Positions 12,956 to 18,057 of a DNA stretch of 18,057 bases are shown here, piece after piece. The stretch is from CAYQDR01 sp964416315 (lineage in GTDB: Bacteria; Methylomirabilota; Methylomirabilia; Rokubacteriales; DASRDR01). Numbering within the stretch: the stretch's first letter is position 1; every line of letters begins with the position of its first letter. The stretch lies in the NCBI GenBank assembly GCA_964416315.1, contig CAYQDR010000100.1, positions 1-18,057 on the forward strand, written 5' to 3'. The notes below the pieces were generated by a model. It was not told where the DNA came from and did not search any database. It saw only the letters and a list, made by a program, of their open reading frames with translations. A program made the position numbers and the translations under genes.

Positions 12956-14503
12956 ATGCGCGGACCGGCAGCGGGAGCCCGAGTGTCGGCGTGGGCGGCG
13001 CGGCGGCGCCGTGACGGCCGCGCCGCGTCCGCACCCGTGTGCGCCCGCGCGGCGCTCGGCCTCGCGGTGGGGCTGGGGCTCCTCGTCGCGCCGGAGACGC
13101 CCGTGACGCGCGCCCAGCCCCCGCGCGGGCTCGAGCGCCCGCCGGTCCCGGTCGTCCTGGGGCGCGTCACCGAGCGCGCGGTCGCCGAGGAGGTGAGCTT
13201 CATCGGCTCCGTCGAGCCCGACCGCGCCGTCACGGTCCAGGCCGAGGTGGCCGGTCGGGTCGTCCGCGCCGACGTCCGCGAGGGCGAGCGCGTGCTGGCC
13301 GGGACGACGGTGCTCGCCGAGCTCGAGCGGACGCCGAAGGAGCTGCAGCTCGCCGAGGCGCGGGCCCAGGCGGAGAAGGCGCGGCACGAGTGGGAGAAGC
13401 TCGCCCGCGGCTACCGGGCCGAGGAGATCGCCGCGGCGCGCCAGGAGGCGGCGCGCGCCGAGGCACGGCTCCGTGACCTCGAGGCGGGGGCACGCCCCCA
13501 GGAGCGGGAGGAGGCGCGGAGCACCGTCAAGGCGGCCGAGGCGCGGCGGGGCTGGGCCGAGCGCGAGTTCGAGCGGATGCGGGAGCTGTTCGACCAGGGG
13601 CTCGTGGCCGCCCAGGAGCGGGACCGCACCTGGCAGGCGTACGAGGTGGCGCGCTCCGACGAGCGCGCCGCGCGCGAGCGGCTTGGGCTGCTCGAAGCCG
13701 GCACGCGTCCCGCGCAGATCGAGGGCGCGCGCGCCGAGCTCGCCCAGGCGCGCGACCGCCAGCGCCTCCTCGAGGCCGGGCCGCGGTCCGAGGAGATCGC
13801 GCAGGCGGCCGCGGAGTACCAGCGCGCCGCGGCCGTGGTCGCGCGGATCGAGGACGAGCTCCGGCGCATGACGATCGTGGCGTCGGTCACCGGGTTCCTG
13901 GTCCGCAAGCGCGCGGAGCTCGGCGCGTGGGTCCGCCCGGCCGATCCCGTCGCCGACCTGATCGACCTCGACCCGGTCTACGTCGTCGGCCCGGTGAGCG
14001 AGCGCGAGGTGGGGAGCCTCCGCTCGGGCGCGCGCGCCCGGGTCGTCGTCGACGCCTATCCCGAGCGCGTCTTCCACGGCGAGGTCGCCCACGTCGTCCC
14101 TCAGGCCGACCCGCAGAGCCGGACGTTCCCGGTCAAGGTGCGCCTCGCGAACCCCGACCACGCCCTCAAGGCCGGGATGTTCGCGCGGGTCGCCGTCGAC
14201 GCGGGCGGCAGCCGGAAGGCGCTCTTCGTCCCGAAGGACGCCGTCGTGCGGCGGGACGGGACCGTCACCGTCTTCATCGTCGAGCAGGGCGTCGCCCGGA
14301 CGCGGCCCGTCAAGACGGGCCGCCCGGCCGGCGAGCTGGTGGAGATCATGGACGGCGCGCTCACGGCGGGCCAGGCGGTCGTGGTCGTGGGGAACGAGAG
14401 CCTCCAGGACGGGGCGCGCATCCAGCCCGTGGCGCCCGGCCGGCCCGGGACCCCCGCGCAGCCCGGGGCCCCCCGCGACGCGCCGCCCGCGCGCACGCGA
14501 TGA
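12956..14503 (+). CDS. RND efflux periplasmic adaptor subunit (HlyD/MFP family)
   Basis: About 515 residues, the adaptor joining an RND pump to an outer-membrane channel. After a basic n-region comes a hydrophobic signal stretch, ARAALGLAVGLGLLVAP, ending near TRAQ. Numbering from the ATG at 12944: first lipoyl half FIGSVEPDRAVTVQAEVAG (86-104) with VREGERVLAGTTVLAELE; a long alpha-helical hairpin (about 130-308); second lipoyl half MTIVASVTGFLVRKRAELG (309-327); beta-barrel and membrane-proximal domains to about 495; then a Pro/Gly/Ala-rich tail. The hairpin holds four repeats around L-x-x-G-x-R-x-x-E-I. Start choice is open: ATG 12944, ATG 12956 (AAGGA 11 bases before), or GTG 13037 directly before the hydrophobic stretch. 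The stop overlaps the pump start (ATGA), so they are coupled. Confidence 0.9.
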   Translation: MRGPAAGARVSAWAARRRRDGRAASAPVCARAALGLAVGLGLLVAPETPVTRAQPPRGLERPPVPVVLGRVTERAVAEEVSFIGSVEPDRAVTVQAEVAGRVVRADVREGERVLAGTTVLAELERTPKELQLAEARAQAEKARHEWEKLARGYRAEEIAAARQEAARAEARLRDLEAGARPQEREEARSTVKAAEARRGWAEREFERMRELFDQGLVAAQERDRTWQAYEVARSDERAARERLGLLEAGTRPAQIEGARAELAQARDRQRLLEAGPRSEEIAQAAAEYQRAAAVVARIEDELRRMTIVASVTGFLVRKRAELGAWVRPADPVADLIDLDPVYVVGPVSEREVGSLRSGARARVVVDAYPERVFHGEVAHVVPQADPQSRTFPVKVRLANPDHALKAGMFARVAVDAGGSRKALFVPKDAVVRRDGTVTVFIVEQGVARTRPVKTGRPAGELVEIMDGALTAGQAVVVVGNESLQDGARIQPVAPGRPGTPAQPGAPRDAPPARTR

Positions 14504-17500
14504 AGCTCATCGAGTTTTGCGTCCGCTACCCGGTCACGGTGCTGGTCGGGGTGATCCTGGCCCTCCTCTTCGGCGGGATCGCGCTCGCGCGCCTCCCCAT
14601 GCAGATGATCCCCACCGTGGACCGGCCCGAGATCACGGTCGAGACGGAGTATCCCGGCGCTGCGCCGCTCGAGGTCGAGCAGGAGGTCGTGGACCGGCAG
14701 GAGGAGAAGCTCAACTCGGTCGAGAGCCTGCGCGAGATCACCTCGACCGCGATCGAGGGGAAGGCGACGATTGTCCTGCGCTTCGACTGGGGCGTGAACA
14801 AGGACATCGCCCGGCTCGGCGTCTCGGAGAAGCTCGACCTGGTCACCGACCTCCCGCGCGACGCGAAGGAGCCGGTGATCCGCGCGGTCAACACCGACGA
14901 GGAGACGCCGATCGCCTGGATCATCGTCGAGACCGGGCGGGAGCTGAACGAGGTGTGGGAGGAGGTCGAGGACGTCATCGCGCCACGCCTCGAGCGCGTC
15001 GGGGGCGTCGGCGCCGTGTGGCGCTTCGGCGGGCAGAGCCGCGAGGTCCACGTCCTGCTCGACCCCCAGGCGATGAGCGCGCGCGGCATCACGATCAGCC
15101 AGGTCCGGGATGCGATCCTGCGCGAGAACCGCAACCTCAAGGGCGGCGACCTCAACGAGGGCAAGCGCCGATACAACGTCCGGACGCTCGGGCAATTCAC
15201 CGAGCTCGGCCAGCTCGGGCAGGTGATCGTCCGGCAGGACGCGGGCGCGCCCGTGTACCTCCGCGACGTCGCGCGGGTGCGCTTCGGATACGAGGACCGC
15301 GACTTCGCGGTGCGGGTGATGGGCCACCCGGCGCTCGGCATGGGGGTCCTGCGCCGGACCGGCGCCAACACGCTCGAGGTCATGCGCGGGATCCAGGCCG
15401 TGATCGGCGAGCTCAACCGGACCTACCGGGAGAAGGGCATCCGCCTGGTCCAGGTGTACGACGAGACCGACTACCTCCGAGAGTCGGTGGACCAGGTCAC
15501 GACCAGCATCGGATACGGCGTGGTCCTCGCCGTCGTGGTGCTCTTCCTCTTCCTCCGCAGCCCCTCGAGCGTGCTCATCATCGGGAGCGTGATCCCGATC
15601 GCGCTCGTGACCACGTTCGTGGTCCTGGCCGCGCTCGGGCGGAGCCTCAACATCATCACTCTCGCGGGCCTGGCCTTCGCCTCCGGGATGGTGGTGGACA
15701 ACGCGGTAGTGGTCCTCGAAAACATCTTCCGCCACCGGGAGCTGGGGAAGGGGAAGCTCCAGGCGGCGCTGGACGGGGCCCGCGAGGTGTGGGGCGCGAT
15801 CCTGGCCTCGTCGCTCACGACGATCGCGGTGTTCTTGCCGGTCCTCTTCGTCCAGCAGGAGGCCGGCCAGCTCTTCCGCGACATCGCGATCGCCATCGCC
15901 TCCGCGATCGCGCTGTCGCTGGTCGTCGCCGTCACCGTGATCCCGATGCTGTCGGCGCGGCTGCTCCGCCTCGGGCGGCGGGACGGCGGGCGCCGGGCCG
16001 CCTGGCTCGGACGCCCGGCCGCGTTCCTGGACCGTCTGGGCGCGGGCTTCGTCGGGATGATGGTGGGGCTCCTGGTGTGGCTGCGCCGGGGCGTGGTGCG
16101 CCGGCTCACGCTGGTGGGCGGGGTGGTCGCGGGGGCGCTCCTCCTGAGCTGGGCGTTCATGCCGCCGATCGACTACCTCCCGCAGGGCAACCGCAACTTC
16201 ATCTTCGTCGTCATCCGCACCCCGGCCGGCTACAACACCGACCAGAAGGAAGCGATCATCCGGGAGCTCGAGCGGCGGTTCCTGGGCATTCCCGACCTCG
16301 AGCGCGTCTTCGGGGTCGTCCGGGTCGATTTCCCGATCATGGGGGCGCTCGTCAAACCCGAGCACGCCAGCCTCGCCGGGATGCGGCACGTCCTCGCCGA
16401 GATGCGCGGCCGCGCGGTCGGCGTGGCGGGGCCCGAGGGGATCTTCATCACGCAGTCGCCGCTCTTCCGGAGCCGGGGGGCGTTCTTCGGGGGGACGAAC
16501 CTCGAGGTGGACGTCAAGGGTCCCGACCTCGAGACGATCCGCGAGACGGCGCTGCGGCTCGACGCCGACCTCCGTGGGCTCCAGGGCGTGAACTTCGTCA
16601 ACTCGAGCTTCGAGTGGGGGAGCCCCGAGCTCCAGGTCCACGTCGATCGCGAGCGCGCGGCGACCCTCGGGCTCTCCGCCGCCGCCGTCGGCGAGGTGGT
16701 GGAGACCCACGTCGAAGGCACCTTCGCCGGCGTCTTCCGTGAGCGCGGCAAGGACCTCGACATCCGGCTCCGCACCTCGCCGCGCGAGGGGCAGCGGACG
16801 CAGGACCTCGCCGAGGCGGTCTTCTACACGCGCGCGGGGCGACCGGTCAAGCTCGCGGACGTGGCCGAGGTGCGGGCGGGCCTCGGTCCGACCAAGGTCG
16901 AGCACGTCGGCCTCGACCGCGCGATCAAGCTCACCGTGAACCTCCGCGACGACATCCCGCTCGAGGAGGCCGTGCGGGTCGTCGAGTCGCGGATCGTGAC
17001 GCCGGTCCGGCGGAGCCTGCCGCTCGGTTACACGATCGACGTGACGGGACGGGCCCGTGACCTGGCCGAGGCGTGGGACGCGCTCAAGTGGTCGTTCCTC
17101 CTCGCGCTCGTGATCACCTATCTCCTCATGTGCGCGCTCTTCGAGTCGTGGATCTCGCCGTTCGTCATCATGTTCACGGTGCCGCTCGCGGCCACGGGCG
17201 GGGTCCTCGCCGTGCGCCTGGCGCACCTCACCGAGCCGACGATCAGGATGGACTCGGTGACCATGCTCGGCTTCGTGATCCTGACCGGCGTGGTGGTGAA
17301 CAACGCCATCCTGCTCGTCCACCAGGCGCTCAACTTCATGCAGGAGGGGCACGCGCCGCAGGACGCGATCGTCGAGTCGGTGCGCACGCGCATCCGACCG
17401 ATCTTCATCACGACCTCGACGACCGTGCTCGGGATGCTGCCGCTCGTCCTGGCCCGCGGCTCGGGCTCGGAGCTGTACCGGGGGCTCGGTGCCGCGCTGC

Positions 17501-17643
17501 TCGGGGGGCTGGTGGTCTCCGCGCTCTTCACGCTGGTCCTGATCCCCACCCTCTACTCGCTCTGGCTCGACGCACGGGAGGCCCTCCGGGCCCGCGCCCG
17601 CGCCCGCGCCGCGACGTTCCCCCCGCTCGCCGCCCCGAAGTAG
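14500..17643 (+). CDS. Efflux RND transporter permease subunit (AcrB/HAE family)
   Basis: 1047 residues, full length for an inner-membrane RND pump. It begins MKLIEFCVRYPVTVLVGVI, the usual first helix, followed by a large periplasmic loop (EYPGAAPLEVEQEVVDRQE). Helices 2-6 start near SIGYGVVLAVVVLFLFLRSP. A second periplasmic loop begins after LLSWAFMPPIDYLPQGNRNF, and helices 8-12 run from FLLALVITYLLMCALFESW to the end. The proton-relay position of TM4 reads MVVDNAVVVLENI: D400 matches AcrB D407, but AcrB D408 is replaced by N401. In TM10, VVVNNAILLVHQ has N934 where AcrB has K940. It would export hydrophobic or amphipathic compounds using the proton gradient. It needs the adaptor just upstream and a TolC-like channel not found in this window. 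Confidence 0.95.
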   Translation: MKLIEFCVRYPVTVLVGVILALLFGGIALARLPMQMIPTVDRPEITVETEYPGAAPLEVEQEVVDRQEEKLNSVESLREITSTAIEGKATIVLRFDWGVNKDIARLGVSEKLDLVTDLPRDAKEPVIRAVNTDEETPIAWIIVETGRELNEVWEEVEDVIAPRLERVGGVGAVWRFGGQSREVHVLLDPQAMSARGITISQVRDAILRENRNLKGGDLNEGKRRYNVRTLGQFTELGQLGQVIVRQDAGAPVYLRDVARVRFGYEDRDFAVRVMGHPALGMGVLRRTGANTLEVMRGIQAVIGELNRTYREKGIRLVQVYDETDYLRESVDQVTTSIGYGVVLAVVVLFLFLRSPSSVLIIGSVIPIALVTTFVVLAALGRSLNIITLAGLAFASGMVVDNAVVVLENIFRHRELGKGKLQAALDGAREVWGAILASSLTTIAVFLPVLFVQQEAGQLFRDIAIAIASAIALSLVVAVTVIPMLSARLLRLGRRDGGRRAAWLGRPAAFLDRLGAGFVGMMVGLLVWLRRGVVRRLTLVGGVVAGALLLSWAFMPPIDYLPQGNRNFIFVVIRTPAGYNTDQKEAIIRELERRFLGIPDLERVFGVVRVDFPIMGALVKPEHASLAGMRHVLAEMRGRAVGVAGPEGIFITQSPLFRSRGAFFGGTNLEVDVKGPDLETIRETALRLDADLRGLQGVNFVNSSFEWGSPELQVHVDRERAATLGLSAAAVGEVVETHVEGTFAGVFRERGKDLDIRLRTSPREGQRTQDLAEAVFYTRAGRPVKLADVAEVRAGLGPTKVEHVGLDRAIKLTVNLRDDIPLEEAVRVVESRIVTPVRRSLPLGYTIDVTGRARDLAEAWDALKWSFLLALVITYLLMCALFESWISPFVIMFTVPLAATGGVLAVRLAHLTEPTIRMDSVTMLGFVILTGVVVNNAILLVHQALNFMQEGHAPQDAIVESVRTRIRPIFITTSTTVLGMLPLVLARGSGSELYRGLGAALLGGLVVSALFTLVLIPTLYSLWLDAREALRARARARAATFPPLAAPK

Positions 17644-17749
17644 CCCGGTTGCGCGCCCCCTCGGCGTGGCCGGCTGGCGGCGACGCCGGGGGAAAGGCGT
17701 CCTGCCGCTCCGCTCGCCGTCGGAAGGACGTGTCCCGGCGCCGAGCGCA

Positions 17750-17848
17750 TCCATCCCGGCCTTGTCCTTCCAGTCGAGCCCGAGCTTCCAGGTTGAAGGC
17801 CAGCGTCAGCACGAAAAGCCACACCGGCAGCGCGTCGATCCACTCCAT
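17750..17848 (-). pseudogene. Possible remnant of a small membrane-protein gene
   Basis: On the minus strand an ATG (17846-17848) opens MEWIDALPVWLFVLTLAFNL, a plausible single membrane helix, followed by EARARLEGQGRDG. The frame then continues in low-complexity Arg/Gly/Pro sequence into the antisense of the pump gene, which is not protein-like. It may be the N-terminal relic of a membrane protein, resembling the starts of DUF4239-type proteins, or chance. The remainder of 17644-17950 shows nothing else I can name. Confidence 0.25.
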
Positions 17849-17992
17849 GTCGTCCCCGGCGTCGGAGCCGCGCAGCGCTAGGGGAACGGGCACCGGGCAC
17901 GGGCGCCGCGGGGGACCGGGGGGCGTCCCGCCCTCAACCAGCGACCGGCCAAGGGGTTGACGCCGCGCCGGAAAAGATGCTTTGTTCTGACT

Positions 17993-18030
17993 ATTATAAT
18001 TTGGCTCTACCGGCTTTCGTGTGGGTAGAG
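17993..18030. promoter_or_regulatory. AT-rich candidate promoter and dyad at the window end
   Basis: ATTATAAT (17993-18000) contains TATAAT on the plus strand and, because it is self-complementary, also on the minus strand. Neither has a good -35 box at normal spacing. Just downstream, CTCTACC (18005-18011) and GGTAGAG (18024-18030) make a 7-bp inverted repeat with a 12-base centre, which could be an operator or an RNA hairpin near a transcript start. The gene it would serve lies beyond the window. Confidence 0.35.
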
Positions 18031-18057
18031 ATCGAGTCCTCCGCACTGGAAGTAGAT

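Noticed and set aside
14101..17754. Minus-strand open frame of over 1200 codons opposite the RND pump
   Set aside because: Its composition (His/Asp/Glu/Arg-rich, no motifs) is that of an antisense shadow. The plus strand encodes a complete RND permease.
17528..18046. Minus-strand 172-codon frame spanning the end of the RND gene
   Set aside because: Only a 20-residue hydrophobic piece looks protein-like. The rest is Arg/Gly/Pro low complexity and overlaps the pump gene, so at most a remnant is reported.
18001..18057. Possible tRNA T-arm (GATCGAGTCC) near the end
   Set aside because: The flanking bases do not form a 5-bp T-stem and no anticodon or acceptor stems can be built on either strand.
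1..18057. CRISPR array, rRNA or insertion sequence with a transposase
   Set aside because: No regularly spaced repeats, no rRNA-like segments and no transposase motifs or terminal inverted repeats were found by eye on either strand.

Overview
The window is an 18-kb piece of a very GC-rich bacterial chromosome, with G or C at nearly every third codon position. The gene content is typical of soil or sediment heterotrophs: a DUF2339 membrane protein, an enolase-superfamily (MR/MLE) enzyme, a metal-dependent cyclase, a TAXI-type TRAP transporter, an RND efflux pump and the housekeeping ABC-F protein EttA. The lineage cannot be proved from this sequence. A candidate-phylum Rokubacteria/Methylomirabilota-like or a high-GC proteobacterial origin would fit, and both are inference.

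Layout. (1) 1-2021, +: 3' part of a DUF2339 polytopic membrane protein. (2) 2046-2637, +: a small toxin-antitoxin operon with a probable leaderless promoter carrying a palindrome, an antitoxin that joins an HTH to a VapB-like tail, and a PIN toxin lacking its last third. (3) 2698-3846, -: a mandelate racemase/muconate lactonizing enzyme. Just upstream of it is the C-terminal stub of a lost metal P1B-ATPase (3851-3949, -). (4) 4138-4608, +: a MOSC protein. (5) 4609-4883: hairpins and a possible terminator, then a lipoprotein gene (4884-5714, +). (6) 5719-8388, -: ettA followed by a cyclase gene, separated by a REP-like palindrome related to the one before the MOSC gene. (7) 8587-9584, +: an integron-type island less GC-rich than its surroundings. 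It has a frameshifted integrase remnant, one complete 475-bp cassette (SnoaL-like gene plus a 57-bp attC), and a second cassette-like unit (zinc ribbon/DUF2007 gene) with no recognisable attC after it. (8) 9656-12715, -: TAXI TRAP substrate-binding protein and fused permease. (9) 12716-12943: divergent control region. (10) 12956-17643, +: RND periplasmic adaptor and inner-membrane pump, with overlapping stop and start. (11) 17644-18057: no convincing gene, but a possible gene remnant and an AT-rich palindromic control-like segment.

How the genes work together. The TRAP proteins should form one importer, with the binding protein made first and the permease next. The adaptor and pump should form an RND efflux system that needs an outer-membrane channel encoded elsewhere. 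EttA acts on ribosomes. The most notable part is 8587-9193. The start of the SnoaL cassette (TTAGAG after a G) is exactly complementary to the R'' box (CTCTAAC) of the attC at its far end, as expected for an integron gene cassette, and an IntI-like N-terminal relic lies immediately upstream. Several loci here are decaying: the truncated PIN toxin, the ATPase stub and the integrase relic. The window therefore looks like a patchwork of stable operons separated by small scars of gene turnover.
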